A program made the translations under genes and the position numbers. From Nitrosomonas sp. Is35 (GTDB lineage Bacteria > Pseudomonadota > Gammaproteobacteria > Burkholderiales > Nitrosomonadaceae), in NCBI RefSeq assembly GCF_033063295.1, contig NZ_JAWJZH010000001.1, forward strand, positions 2,046,001 to 2,110,000: 64,000 nt of DNA, in the 5' to 3' direction. This document shows positions 10,441 through 19,430 of this stretch, piece by piece (position 1 is the first letter of the stretch; each line of letters begins with the position of its first letter). The notes below the pieces were generated by a model. It was not told the origin of the DNA and searched no databases. It worked only from the letters and a program-made list of their open reading frames with translations.

Positions 10441-11796
10441 ATGCAAGGCCGTTCGATATATTCAAAATGGTTATTGTTAACCATTGCTTGTTATTTTTCC
10501 GTTTTTTTCATGGATACTGAAAATCTCTACGCTAATGAGCTGAGAAAATTTCTAACCTATAAAAAACTGGAATTCGGCGGCTGGATTCATGGCGGCGCCA
10601 CATTCAATCCCAGTCAATCAGGCGGCTATAACGGCCCGGTCATTTTTGCAGACCAAGCCAATCGCTTTCAACTGAACCAATTAAACCTGTTCATGCGCCG
10701 CCCCGTGGTGTCGGAAGGCAATAAATGGGATTTCGGCGGACGCTTTGATTTCATGTTCGGCACCGATGCCATTTTTACTCAAGCCTTCGGTGTACCCGCC
10801 TTCGATGTCAATACCGGCGCCCCCCTAAAAAGAAGCAACTGGGATCTCAATTTATGCTGCGCCTCCACGCGCACATACGGTATTGCCTTGCCACAGGCAT
10901 TCTTGGAGACTTATGTACCGATTGGCAACGGCCTCAACATCAAGCTCGGTCATTTTTATACACCAACCGGCTTCGAAACCGTTCCAGCGCCGGATAATTT
11001 CTTCTATACGCGCGCGTATACTTTAAATATCGGCGAGCCGTTCACGCACACCGGCGTGCTCTTTAATTACAAAATCAATTCCAATTGGCTGATTCTAGGC
11101 GGTCCGCTCACCGGCAGCGCCAACGGCGGATGGGACGCAGGTTGGGACAAACAGTTGAAAAATTGGAACGGCATTACCGGTTTTACCTGGAGCAGCGACG
11201 ATAAAGCGACTTCATTCCATCTTTCCGGCACTTATGGTAAAACCTCGGAACAAAGCAGCGAAATATGGGGGTTTTATAATGTCGTGCTACAACACAAGAT
11301 CACACCGCAGACTCAGATAGTTCTACACCATGTTCATGGCCATGCCGGCGGTATTTTGCTGAATAATCTCAAATACAACAACGTCATCAAAGACGCCGAA
11401 TGGTTCAGCGCAATTGCGCATTTATACCACGACCTTACCGATAACGTATCGGTCGGCATACGCGGCGAATGGTTCCGCGATCAAGATGGTTTCCGCAATC
11501 CTTCGCCGTTCCGCGTTGCAGCCGCCACCAACAATATCAATGGCATACCCGCCAGTTACGCCGGCAACATCAACAGCGTAACGATCGCACCCGCCGACTA
11601 CTATAACTTCACCGCCGGTATTAACTGGAAAATAGCCAGAACATTTAAATCCCAGTGGGATTTCATCAAAAAATTGAATATCCGTTCAAATATTCGCTAC
11701 GACCGGGTTGATGCCTATAAAACCTCAGCTTACCGGCCGTTCGCAGGCAACAAGGATCAAATTTTATTTTCGCTGGATTTCGTCTTACCGTTTTAA
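10441..11796 (+). CDS. Putative beta-barrel porin (BBP2/OmpL-like)
   Basis: A 451-aa outer-membrane protein with an N-terminal signal segment (residues ~10-31). The rest is alternating aromatic beta-strand sequence and ends in LDFVLPF, the terminal phenylalanine of a beta-barrel. Segments such as FGGWIHGGATFNP, LNQLNLFMRRPV and IKLGHFYTPTGFETVPAPDN match the BBP2 (OmpL-like) porin family. It is a single gene with no operon partner close by. The substrate is unknown. Confidence 0.75.
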   Translation: MQGRSIYSKWLLLTIACYFSVFFMDTENLYANELRKFLTYKKLEFGGWIHGGATFNPSQSGGYNGPVIFADQANRFQLNQLNLFMRRPVVSEGNKWDFGGRFDFMFGTDAIFTQAFGVPAFDVNTGAPLKRSNWDLNLCCASTRTYGIALPQAFLETYVPIGNGLNIKLGHFYTPTGFETVPAPDNFFYTRAYTLNIGEPFTHTGVLFNYKINSNWLILGGPLTGSANGGWDAGWDKQLKNWNGITGFTWSSDDKATSFHLSGTYGKTSEQSSEIWGFYNVVLQHKITPQTQIVLHHVHGHAGGILLNNLKYNNVIKDAEWFSAIAHLYHDLTDNVSVGIRGEWFRDQDGFRNPSPFRVAAATNNINGIPASYAGNINSVTIAPADYYNFTAGINWKIARTFKSQWDFIKKLNIRSNIRYDRVDAYKTSAYRPFAGNKDQILFSLDFVLPF

Positions 11797-11979
11797 GGCG
11801 GTTATGAAAAAAGACGGCGAACAATGTTCAAATATTCTACTCACGAGCATTACCGAATAGACCAAACATCATTCGGCTCGCTACTTTTTCCATTCAGTTT
11901 TTGTTCATACAAACCGGCGTAGATTGGCTCCATCAGCAATCAATTTGCATGAACAACTAACAACTGAGAGGAGAATAAA

Positions 11980-12291
11980 ATGGAAACCAGAAAAATAAAA
12001 TTATCCGGTCTTATGCTTGCCTTGTGTTTAGCTATCACTTTGGCCGCCCCATCGCTTGCGCAAGCAGGCAGAGGTCATCATCGCCACCATCATCATCACC
12101 ATGACCACGGACATCACCGGCACCAGCATTTCATCGGTGGCGGATATAATTACGGTTATAGCCAACCACGCGGATATTATCCGCCAGCGCAATATAACTA
12201 TAATTACTACCCAGCACCGGTATACGTTGTCCCTCCGCAAATGATGATGGGCATTAATACCGGAAATATGGACTTTATGATACGCTTCTGA
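11980..12291 (+). CDS. Small exported His-rich and Tyr-rich protein
   Basis: A 103-aa product with a strong ribosome site (GAGGAGAA) and a signal peptide (residues ~1-29, ending AQA). The mature protein has a cluster of about 18 histidines in some 25 residues (about 32-56), then a Tyr/Pro-rich stretch (YGYSQPRGYYPPAQYNYNYY), then a Met-rich patch PPQMMMG. Histidine and methionine clusters suggest periplasmic binding of nickel, copper or cobalt. No family is recognised. The next genes are a PepSY protein and a PhoPQ-like system, so metal or envelope stress control is possible but inferred. Confidence 0.65.
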   Translation: METRKIKLSGLMLALCLAITLAAPSLAQAGRGHHRHHHHHHDHGHHRHQHFIGGGYNYGYSQPRGYYPPAQYNYNYYPAPVYVVPPQMMMGINTGNMDFMIRF

Positions 12292-12376
12292 CGCGCGTTG
12301 TGACTGGTAACAGGCATGAAAATACCGTATCTGTTACCAACCTGATTTCTACCTCCAATGTATGGGATTGTTGTTT

Positions 12377-12667
12377 ATGAATAGATGGTGGAAAATTTCA
12401 ATCATTGCACTGCTAGCGATCATTGCATTCACGCCCGCGACAGCCGGCAGGCATAGTGCGGCCAATGAACATCCCACGCCAAACGATCCGGCTACTGGCA
12501 TCACGGAGCAGCGGGCAATCGCCATCGCGCAACAGCATTTCAAAGGCCGCGTGCTGGCGATCAATCAGACCGATCATACTTACCGCATCAAAATTCTCAG
12601 CAACCAAGGCACAGTCCATATGGTTCTGATCAATGCGCTGGATGGCACGGTCATTTCAACGCATTAG
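12377..12667 (+). CDS. Exported PepSY-domain protein
   Basis: A 96-aa protein with a signal peptide (MNRWWKISIIALLAIIAFTPATAG) and a PepSY domain (about 35-96: GITEQRAIAIAQQHFKGRVLAINQ, then VHMVLINALDGTVIS). PepSY domains are small periplasmic regulators or inhibitors and are often encoded next to two-component systems. ATG 12377 is chosen over 12362 because GGGA lies nine bases upstream and the signal peptide then starts cleanly. It is 60 bases before the response regulator. Confidence 0.8.
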   Translation: MNRWWKISIIALLAIIAFTPATAGRHSAANEHPTPNDPATGITEQRAIAIAQQHFKGRVLAINQTDHTYRIKILSNQGTVHMVLINALDGTVISTH

Positions 12668-12727
12668 CACGCGCACTGCAATCCCATGGTTCAACCAAGC
12701 AAATTATTATGTACGCAGGAGTAAACG

Positions 12728-13414
12728 ATGCGCATCCTGGTCATTGAAGACGAATTCCGCTTACAAAACCAGATCCGGCAGCAACTGGAAGCGGCCGGTT
12801 ATATGGTCGACACGTGCAGCAACGGCGATGAAGGATTGTTTCTCGCCACCGAATATCCGCTCGATGCCGCCATTATCGATATCGGCCTGCCCGGCAAATC
12901 CGGTTTGGAGATTATCAAAGCATTGCGCGAACGCGGCAGTTTGCTGCCGATTCTGATTCTAACCGCGCGCAGCAGCTGGCAGGACAAGGTACAAGGGCTG
13001 GAAATGGGCGCGGATGACTACCTGACCAAACCATTCCAGATGGAAGAGCTGCAAGCCCGGGTCAAAGCACTGTTGCGCCGCTCTACCGGCATACCGCAAA
13101 CCCTCCTGAAATGCGGCCCGATCACGCTCGATGTCACGGCTCAATCCGTTACCGTCAATGGAGAGAGCATCGAACTGACCTCGTTTGAATACCGCTTGCT
13201 GGAAGAATTGGTGCGTCATCACGGTGAAGTGCTATCCAAACACACCTTGGCTGATTATCTCTACCCGCACGACGAAGATCGCGACAGCAACGTGCTCGAA
13301 GTGATGGTCGGCAGGCTGCGTCGCAAACTCGACCCCGAGGGTACCTTGAATCCGATCGAAACCATGCGCGGCCGCGGCTATCGCTTCACGCTGGAGTGCA
13401 ACAAATCGTCATGA
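12728..13414 (+). CDS. OmpR/PhoP-family response regulator
   Basis: A 228-aa regulator with ribosome site AGGAG. The receiver domain (1-115) starts MRILVIEDE, with phospho-Asp in AIIDIGLPGKSG and YLTKPF. The winged-helix DNA-binding domain (130-225) shows SFEYRLLEELVRHHGEVLSK and MRGRGYRF. It overlaps the kinase gene by an ATGA junction. The PepSY gene upstream and the PhoQ-like H-box of the partner suggest a PhoP/QseB-type system that answers to cations or envelope stress. The specific signal is not shown. Confidence 0.85.
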   Translation: MRILVIEDEFRLQNQIRQQLEAAGYMVDTCSNGDEGLFLATEYPLDAAIIDIGLPGKSGLEIIKALRERGSLLPILILTARSSWQDKVQGLEMGADDYLTKPFQMEELQARVKALLRRSTGIPQTLLKCGPITLDVTAQSVTVNGESIELTSFEYRLLEELVRHHGEVLSKHTLADYLYPHDEDRDSNVLEVMVGRLRRKLDPEGTLNPIETMRGRGYRFTLECNKSS

Positions 13415-14751
13415 TGTCGCTTAACCGGCGCATTTTATTCAGCGCAACGCTGGTGTTATTGATTTTTATCGTCGGCATCGCCTGGACGCTGGATCGCGCT
13501 TTTTATGACAGTGCCCGCGTCGGCGTCAAAGACCGGCTGTTTGCGAAGGTACTGATGCTGATGGGTGACGCCGAAGTGGAAGATTCCGGCGAGCTGGATG
13601 TGCCGACCAACTTACTCGATGCCGAACTCGGTCACGTAAACTCAGATACTTATGCCTTCATCATCGGCCCGGCCAACACCATCGCCTGGCGCTCCACATC
13701 ATCGCTGAACAAACCGATCCCGAACATTACCTTGCTGGAAAAAGGCAAAAAAGAATTCGCGCAAATCATGATTAACGACGAGTCGCATTTTATTTACCGC
13801 TATGGCGTGGCTTGGGAAACACCGTCCGGCGATTATCCGCTGACTTTCAATGTCATCACTGATACCGTACTGTTTGAAGCGCAAATTGACCGTTATCGCG
13901 AAGATTTATGGGGTTGGCTCGGCGCCATGGCCATTTTGCTGTTAGCCACGCAAATGCTGGTATTGCGCTGGGGCTTGCAGCCATTGCGCAAGGTATCGGT
14001 GGAGCTTGCCGCGATCGAATCCGGCCAACAGGAAAGGTTGAAAGGCGTTTATCCGAGCGAACTCCAGTTGCTGACCGACAGCATCAACTCTCTGATCGCG
14101 CATGAGCACAAACAGCAAAAACGCTACCGCAACGGCCTCGCCGATCTGGCGCACAGCCTCAAGACACCGCTTGCCGTCCTACAGGGCGCCATTCATAGTG
14201 AAGACGATGAAGCCATCCGGCGCAAAACGATTCAGGAACAAATCGACCGCATGGACAACACGATCCAGTACCAGCTGCGCCGCGCCGCAACCGCCGGCAG
14301 CTCACCGGGCATGGGATTGATTCTGTTACGCCCGATGGCCGACCGGATCGTCAACACCGTCACCAAAGCCTACCGCAACAAACAGCCTGCAATAACCGTC
14401 GCCATCGATGACAGCATCGGCCTGCGCATCGACGAAGGCGACTTGATGGAATTACTCGGTAATCTGGTCGACAACGCCTTTAAATGGTGCCGCAACAGCA
14501 TCCATTTAGCGGCGGGTTATCAGGAAAATCAGGTGGTGATCCAAATCAAGGACGACGGCCCCGGTATCCAACCGCATGAAATCGCCAGAATCCTGGAACG
14601 CGGTGTGCGCGCCGATCAATCCACCCCCGGTCACGGCATCGGCTTGGCGATTGTGCGCGATATCATGCAGGTGTACGGTGGAGAACTACTGATTGAGAAC
14701 AATCCAAACGGCGGTCTCTGCGTGACTTTGCGTTTAAAGAAAAGCAAATAA
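13411..14751 (+). CDS. PhoQ-like sensor histidine kinase
   Basis: A 446-aa inner-membrane kinase. Membrane helices are at about 8-28 and 168-188, enclosing a ~140-residue periplasmic sensor. A HAMP-like linker follows, then an H-box with the PhoQ-type motif LAHSLKTPLAVLQG, and HATPase motifs (LGNLVDNAFKWC, DDGPGIQ, GHGIGLAIV). The HSLKTPL form, in place of HELRTPL, is typical of PhoQ-like kinases. ATG 13411 overlaps the regulator stop as ATGATG; either ATG is possible. Confidence 0.85.
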   Translation: MMSLNRRILFSATLVLLIFIVGIAWTLDRAFYDSARVGVKDRLFAKVLMLMGDAEVEDSGELDVPTNLLDAELGHVNSDTYAFIIGPANTIAWRSTSSLNKPIPNITLLEKGKKEFAQIMINDESHFIYRYGVAWETPSGDYPLTFNVITDTVLFEAQIDRYREDLWGWLGAMAILLLATQMLVLRWGLQPLRKVSVELAAIESGQQERLKGVYPSELQLLTDSINSLIAHEHKQQKRYRNGLADLAHSLKTPLAVLQGAIHSEDDEAIRRKTIQEQIDRMDNTIQYQLRRAATAGSSPGMGLILLRPMADRIVNTVTKAYRNKQPAITVAIDDSIGLRIDEGDLMELLGNLVDNAFKWCRNSIHLAAGYQENQVVIQIKDDGPGIQPHEIARILERGVRADQSTPGHGIGLAIVRDIMQVYGGELLIENNPNGGLCVTLRLKKSK

Positions 14752-14807
14752 TACTCACGACGCCACTTATAGCGAGCTTGAAAAACCTGGGATGTGACCG
14801 CTCCCGC

Positions 14808-15080
14808 CTACGCCTTAATCAGCGTCCACGCACCAATCAGAATAAACCCCGCCCCTGCGATATAGTGCAAATGTTTTTCGCTGATATAATCGGAAATCAC
14901 GCTGCCAGCCAGTACACCAAGCGCCGAAGTCGCAATGAGCGCCAGCGATGCGCCGACAAATACCGTCAGCTTGCTGACTTCCTTGTCGGCGGCAAACAGC
15001 ATCGTAGCCAATTGCGTTTTGTCACCCAGTTCCGCGATAAACACCGTGGCGAAAACCGTCAGTAAAATTTTGTAATCCAT
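14808..15080 (-). CDS. Single-repeat TMEM165/Gdt1 family cation transporter
   Basis: A 90-aa protein with three membrane helices and the family motif ELGDKT (residues 17-22), the cation-binding signature of TMEM165/Gdt1 (UPF0016), which exchanges Mn2+ or Ca2+ for protons. Full-length members have two such repeats (~190 aa). Here only one repeat is present, in an intact frame, so it would have to act as a dimer, as single-repeat members are thought to do. It is encoded alone and convergent to the kinase. Confidence 0.8.
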   Translation of the reverse strand: MDYKILLTVFATVFIAELGDKTQLATMLFAADKEVSKLTVFVGASLALIATSALGVLAGSVISDYISEKHLHYIAGAGFILIGAWTLIKA

Positions 15081-15258
15081 TCCGTTTCCAAGACCTGTAA
15101 GAATCTAATACCGGGTGATCGCCGATAAACTGCTTCACCACCCTTCCTCTTTAGATCATACCGTTTATCTTCTTCGTTGTAATAACAAAACATCACGTCT
15201 TATTTCGGCTCATCCGCAACCGGGCCATACAAAAACAGGAAAACCGCGTCAAGCAACA

Positions 15259-15460
15259 TTAAGACTTAAAGGTCACCATGGTGTAGCCATAATTGGTGTC
15301 CTTCATGCCCGGGCTGAATGGAACCTTATCAAAGTAATCGCCTTTGAATCTCCGTCTCCCCTTTTTCCACTTCCGCTGCGAATAAGTGCGGGCTCCATAA
15401 AAAACACCCAATAATGAAAAAAACCATCCAACACGTGACCATAATATTTTTCCAAGCCAT
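15259..15460 (-). pseudogene. Internally deleted remnant of an alginate_exp porin
   Basis: The last 27 codons (GDYFDKVPFSPGMKDTNYGY region) and about 30 bases around the signal-peptide end are almost identical to the intact porin at 20333-21823, but about 1.3 kb between them is missing. The join puts the signal-peptide part out of frame, although a chance 66-codon frame with a GGAGG ribosome site runs through. The terminal F of the barrel is changed to S. It is a decayed second copy of the porin. Confidence 0.8.
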
Positions 15461-15509
15461 GGTTTTATACCTCCTCCAGTAATTTTCTCGAGCAAAACGG
15501 CGATCCAAT

Positions 15510-15701
15510 CTATTCAGCTGTTTTGAATATTACGTGGGAACAACGGGTTGAAAAATCTGTGCGAGCACTTAAGCGTAAGCCCTTATAAGCCATAGGGTTT
15601 GGTGCTCGGGCATAATAGCGATAAAACGGAGACCGGTATCCGGCACGGGTATAAGCAAAGATAGTGTTGACAAGAGCGGCAGCCCGCTTGAAATGCCTCA
15701 T
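15510..15701 (-). CDS. Hypothetical short ORF
   Basis: A possible 63-aa protein, basic and aromatic (TRAGYRSPFYRYYARAPNPM). No domain or signal peptide is recognised and no clear ribosome site is seen. It lies between the porin remnant and the sbtB terminator and may be chance or decayed sequence. Confidence 0.2.
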   Translation of the reverse strand: MRHFKRAAALVNTIFAYTRAGYRSPFYRYYARAPNPMAYKGLRLSARTDFSTRCSHVIFKTAE

Positions 15702-15792
15702 CCGGCGGAAGTAGTGCAGCAATCGGCCGGAACTGCGCTTTCACGATTGATCGCACAGTTTTTTACAATTCCAGGAAAAGGTTTGAATGAAT

Positions 15793-15818
15793 AATCCCGG
15801 CTGATCACAGCCGGGATT
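15793..15818. terminator. Hairpin after sbtB
   Basis: A perfect inverted repeat AATCCCGGCTG-N4-CAGCCGGGATT, 49 bases after the sbtB stop on the minus strand. There is only a weak T-tract, so it may be a terminator or an RNA-stabilising end. Confidence 0.6.
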
Positions 15819-15866
15819 CTGTTTGATGCGCAAGGACTAACCGTCCAAGAGGTAATAGTAATCCGG

Positions 15867-16199
15867 TTAAAATGAAATGGCCGGCCCTATCACCCATTGG
15901 CAATCGGAAATCAGGCACATACCGCCGAAATCCTTTAGTTTCGGTTGAAGCGTCATAATGACTTTCTCTGCTTGGTCCTCTTCACAGGCAAGAACCATCA
16001 CCGCATTATGCTCTTCCAACACATAATCATCCGGGTTGCGCTCACCGGTTGAACCCAACCCTCCCGCCTTCTTGATGACTGTGTAGCCACGCACATCGGC
16101 ATCCCGAAGCAGCTTCAGCATATCATCCAGCGACTTTTCATCAATGACGATCTCGATGCGCTTCATAGTCACTAAAATATCTGGTCTTAACACCATCAT
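15867..16199 (-). CDS. sbtB: PII-like regulator SbtB
   Basis: A 110-aa PII-superfamily protein: MKRIEIVIDEKSLDDMLKLLRDADVRGYTVIKKAGG, a T-loop-like region GSTGERNPDDYVLEE, and VMVLACEEDQAEKVIMTLQPKLKDFGGMCLISD. It follows sbtA in the same direction; SbtB proteins bind adenine nucleotides and regulate the SbtA bicarbonate transporter. A start at 16199 (MMVL) is supported by GGGAGAG just upstream, while the ATG at 16166 gives the shorter core form. The CGPxGC redox motif found in some cyanobacterial SbtB is absent. Confidence 0.8.
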   Translation of the reverse strand: MMVLRPDILVTMKRIEIVIDEKSLDDMLKLLRDADVRGYTVIKKAGGLGSTGERNPDDYVLEEHNAVMVLACEEDQAEKVIMTLQPKLKDFGGMCLISDCQWVIGPAISF

Positions 16200-16335
16200 T
16201 TCTCTCCCAAAATTGTTTATGTCGTACTCAGGCTCTGCACATTCCGGATCAATTCCCGAGGCTATCCTGAGTCATTTCAATCACTGATACATTCCAGCCG
16301 GTGCTTTTTTGATTGAAACATTCCATATCGTGGCA

Positions 16336-16363
16336 GGCAGCGATTCATCATCGCATCGCTGCC
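16336..16363. promoter_or_regulatory. Hairpin between sbtA and sbtB
   Basis: A perfect 9-bp stem GGCAGCGAT / ATCGCTGCC with a 10-base loop in the 219-base gap between sbtA and sbtB. There is no T-run, so it is more likely an RNA processing or attenuation site that lets the transporter be made in excess over its regulator. Confidence 0.45.
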
Positions 16364-16418
16364 CCATACCCAATATGCTTTCAATCATGCGTAACCAAAC
16401 CAGCAGCGGAAATATCCA

Positions 16419-17411
16419 TCACCACGGATAATAAGTCTCGTGCAAGTACTGGGCAGCCGCATAGTACATAGGAATACCCACCACCACGTTGAATGGGAAA
16501 GTCACCCCGAGCGACAGCGTCAGATAAAACGATGGATTCGCCTCTGGAATCGCAAGCCGCATGGCCGGGGGCACCGCGATATAGGAGCAGCTGGCTGCGA
16601 GTACGGTTACCAACGTGATACCACCGATTGAGTACCCCAAGAGGAAGTGACCGACGAACAATCCGCATACCGCGCCGATTAAAGGCATAGCAATGCCAAA
16701 ACCCACTAGGAAAACACCGACGGTCTTAAATTCCGATAACCTTTTCCCGGCTTCCATCCCCATATCGCACAGGAATATACACAGCGCACCCATGAAGATG
16801 AGTTCAAAGAACGGCTCAATTTTCTTGTAGCTCGGATCGGAAACCACCCAGCCGATCGCCATCGAACCGAACAACAACAGAATACTGCCGTTGGTAAAGG
16901 CTTCGATGATCAGATGTTTATACATTCCTTTGTCGGCTTTGGTGGCTCCGCCCAAAATTTTCCGGGAATAGCCGGCCAGCACCAAACCAATCATGATCGC
17001 GGGTGATTCCATGATCGCCAGCATGATCACGGGATAGGCTTCATACGTCACGCCGATACCCCCCAGGAACGCAACCGCCGTCATATAGGTTCCTGCGCTC
17101 ACCGAACCATAGTGCGCGGAAATGGCCGCGGCATTGAGCGGATCGATTTTTCCCAGCGCCCGCAAAATAATATAAGCCACAATGGGCAACCCGCAACCAA
17201 ACGCAAGTGCCGCCCATACGGCGGGAAGCGCGGATCCCATATCAGATCCTGCAAGCGCCTTGCCGCCATGAAGTCCGATACCGATCAGCAAATAGATAAC
17301 GATCATCTTGTGCATATCGGGCGGAAATTTCAGATCCGATTTGATGAGGCAAGCAAACATACCCAGCGCGAAAAAAAGTATCGCCGGTACGAGAAGACTG
17401 GACAGAGACAT
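16419..17411 (-). CDS. sbtA: Sodium-dependent bicarbonate transporter SbtA
   Basis: A 330-aa integral membrane protein with about ten helices in two inverted halves. It begins MSLSSLLVPAILFFALGMFACLIKSDLKFP and contains LLIGIGLHGGKAL and SAHYGSVSAGTY, which are conserved SbtA (DUF897) features. It imports HCO3- with Na+ for carbon fixation. A strong GAGGAGTG ribosome site precedes the ATG. An exported 57-aa peptide gene lies just upstream and sbtB downstream, which makes a transporter-regulator unit suited to an autotroph. Confidence 0.85.
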   Translation of the reverse strand: MSLSSLLVPAILFFALGMFACLIKSDLKFPPDMHKMIVIYLLIGIGLHGGKALAGSDMGSALPAVWAALAFGCGLPIVAYIILRALGKIDPLNAAAISAHYGSVSAGTYMTAVAFLGGIGVTYEAYPVIMLAIMESPAIMIGLVLAGYSRKILGGATKADKGMYKHLIIEAFTNGSILLLFGSMAIGWVVSDPSYKKIEPFFELIFMGALCIFLCDMGMEAGKRLSEFKTVGVFLVGFGIAMPLIGAVCGLFVGHFLLGYSIGGITLVTVLAASCSYIAVPPAMRLAIPEANPSFYLTLSLGVTFPFNVVVGIPMYYAAAQYLHETYYPW

Positions 17412-17439
17412 GGTTACACTCCTCTTATACGAATAGTTA

Positions 17440-17613
17440 TTAAACGAGGGAGACTCTACGTGTTACATCCGGGAGTATCGTATCGGGACTTGTGTTAGCT
17501 TTGACCGGGCTCTCTTTACAACCCGCCAGCGCTTGCCCGGCAGCGAATATTTTGCCCGGCAATAGGGATAGCGTAGCCAGAACAAGTCCGTAAGCTATTA
17601 TTTTTCTACTCAT
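17440..17613 (-). CDS. Small exported peptide upstream of sbtA
   Basis: A 57-aa product: MSRKIIAYGLVLATLSLLPGKIFAAG is a signal peptide and the mature remainder is about 32 residues with one cysteine (LAGCKESPVK). GGAGAA lies nine bases upstream of ATG 17613; the longer frame to 17649 lacks this. It ends 28 bases before sbtA and is likely in the same transcript. No family is recognised. Confidence 0.5.
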   Translation of the reverse strand: MSRKIIAYGLVLATLSLLPGKIFAAGQALAGCKESPVKANTSPDTILPDVTRRVSLV

Positions 17614-17830
17614 TTCGTTTCTCCAAACAGTTAAAGGGGTTAATATCATGTAGTGAAAACAACACGCCGCCGAACGCGGTTAATGCCTCCAATAATCCGC
17701 ACGATTGAAAAAAGCCCACCAGCAAACTTAGACGATGCAAACGGAATGGAATGGTGGGCAAACTCGCGTCATATTCCCTACCCGGCAAATCCTACAAGAG
17801 AAAAACAGGGGGCAATATTCGTGCTGACAC

Positions 17831-17848
17831 GTAAGGGCAAACCCTTAC
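17831..17848. promoter_or_regulatory. Palindromic operator GTAAGGG-N4-CCCTTAC upstream of the PAS kinase
   Basis: A perfect 7+7 inverted repeat with spacer CAAA, 86 bases before the kinase start in a region that has no gene. Almost the same site lies at 21927-21944 before the paralogous kinase gene. A conserved dyad of this size in front of a FixJ/LuxR-type two-component system is most simply the binding site of its own response regulator; this is inference. The rest of 17614-17933 shows no gene. Confidence 0.6.
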
Positions 17849-17933
17849 ATATCAATAAATTGATAGAAAATTACAGGTTTTTATCGTAAGCTTCACCGCG
17901 GTACACACTCGAATTCAACAGCAGGAAAACAAT

Positions 17934-19430
17934 GTGAATAGCGCAGTGAAAAACTTGAATTTCCGGACAGTGTTCGATGCAGCGGCGGATGCGATGCTGT
18001 TGACTGAAAACACGGGACATATCGTCTTGGCCAATCCGACAGCACAAGAATTGCTGGGTTACAGCGCGGATGAAATGAAAGGGCTGGCCATCGAAATGCT
18101 GATCGCACCCCGCTATCGCAAACAGTACCGCTACTATCAACGGCTGTTCTTGAACCGGCCGGTAAAGCGCTCCATGAGCGTTGGCAATGAATTGATCGCA
18201 TTAAATCGCGATGGCAAAGAAATATTGCTGGATATCAGTCTCAGCCCCATCAAAACGGGACAACAACTTTTCATTCTTATCCTATTCACGATCGCTAACC
18301 GGCGTCTCGATACCGAAGATGCGCTGCGTTCCAGCGAGGAACGCCTGCGTTTGGCCAAGCAAGCAGCCGGCTTAGGTATTTTTGACTACGACTTCAAGCG
18401 CAATATCATTTATTGGGACAGGCAGATGCGCAAGCTGTGGGGCAAGCATTCCGAGAAAACTGTCAGTTACGAAGAATTCGTCGCCGCAATACATCCGGAA
18501 GATCGTGAGGCGCGGCAAGCGGCTATCGATAAAGCGATGGATCCCAACAGCAATGGCGAATTCAAAGCGCAATACCGCATTATCAATCCCATTAACGGCG
18601 TTGAACGCTGGATATCCGCCAGGGGCCGGGTATATTTTGAGGCCGGGTGCCCGCACCGCCTGATAGGCGTTACACGCGACGTCACAGAACAGAAAAACAT
18701 TCAGAAAAAACTGCAAGTGCACCGCAACGAAACCGAAAATATTCTCAAGCAGCAAGTAGCGGCACGCACGGCTTCGGCAATCGCGCATGAACTCAATCAA
18801 CCGCTGGCGGCAATCTCCGCTTATAGCGAAGTGGTGCTGCACGCACTGCAAAACGACAGTTTCAGCGCGGACAATTTAAAGCGTGCGTTGCAAGGTTGCG
18901 TGGAACAAGCCCAGCGGGCCGGACGCAGCTTGCACGAACTGCTGGCTTTTCTGCAAAAAGGCGAATTGGTGACCGAACGGTCGAACTTGACCGATGTCAT
19001 TCATGGCGCGCTGAGCATTGTATACAATGACGGCTACGGAAGATTTCACCCGATACTGCATTTGCAGCAGAATCTCCCGGCAGTCCAGTGTAACCGCACG
19101 CAAATACAAAAAGTGCTGGTCAATCTCTTCAGAAATGCTATCGAAGCGATGCGCAACATCGATTTCCCGGTTCTGACGATCACCACCACGGTGCAGACTG
19201 TCAATGATCAGGATGTCGCGGTTGTGATCGTGCAGGATAACGGCCCGGGATTTGATCAAGTGGTAGCAAAGCGCATATTTGAGCCTTTTTTTACCACCAA
19301 GCCATCCGGCATCGGCATGGGACTTTCGATCAGCCGTGCGTTGATCGAAGACAACGGCGGTCAACTCTGGGTTGATTCCGATGCAAAAACAGGCGCAAAA
19401 TTCCATTTCACCCTCCCCTTTGGACCATGA
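17934..19430 (+). CDS. PAS-domain sensor histidine kinase (FixL-type)
   Basis: A 498-aa soluble kinase without membrane segments. Two PAS domains: about 8-120 (VFDAAADAMLLTENTGHIVLANP) and 130-250 (RLRLAKQAAGLGIFDYDFK...WISARGR). The H-box is ASAIAHELNQPLAAISAYS and the ATPase motifs are LVNLFRNAIEAM, DNGPGFD and PSGIGMGLSIS. The HELNQPL form is that of FixL/TodS-type kinases that pair with LuxR-type regulators, as here. It starts with GTG after AGGA. The signal is unknown; the neighbours (SbtAB, a porin) suggest carbon supply or an organic ligand. Confidence 0.85.
   Translation: MNSAVKNLNFRTVFDAAADAMLLTENTGHIVLANPTAQELLGYSADEMKGLAIEMLIAPRYRKQYRYYQRLFLNRPVKRSMSVGNELIALNRDGKEILLDISLSPIKTGQQLFILILFTIANRRLDTEDALRSSEERLRLAKQAAGLGIFDYDFKRNIIYWDRQMRKLWGKHSEKTVSYEEFVAAIHPEDREARQAAIDKAMDPNSNGEFKAQYRIINPINGVERWISARGRVYFEAGCPHRLIGVTRDVTEQKNIQKKLQVHRNETENILKQQVAARTASAIAHELNQPLAAISAYSEVVLHALQNDSFSADNLKRALQGCVEQAQRAGRSLHELLAFLQKGELVTERSNLTDVIHGALSIVYNDGYGRFHPILHLQQNLPAVQCNRTQIQKVLVNLFRNAIEAMRNIDFPVLTITTTVQTVNDQDVAVVIVQDNGPGFDQVVAKRIFEPFFTTKPSGIGMGLSISRALIEDNGGQLWVDSDAKTGAKFHFTLPFGP

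Noticed and set aside
14808..15080. Truncation of a two-repeat Gdt1 transporter
   Set aside because: The 90-codon frame is complete with a natural start and stop, and single-repeat members are known, so I do not call it a pseudogene.
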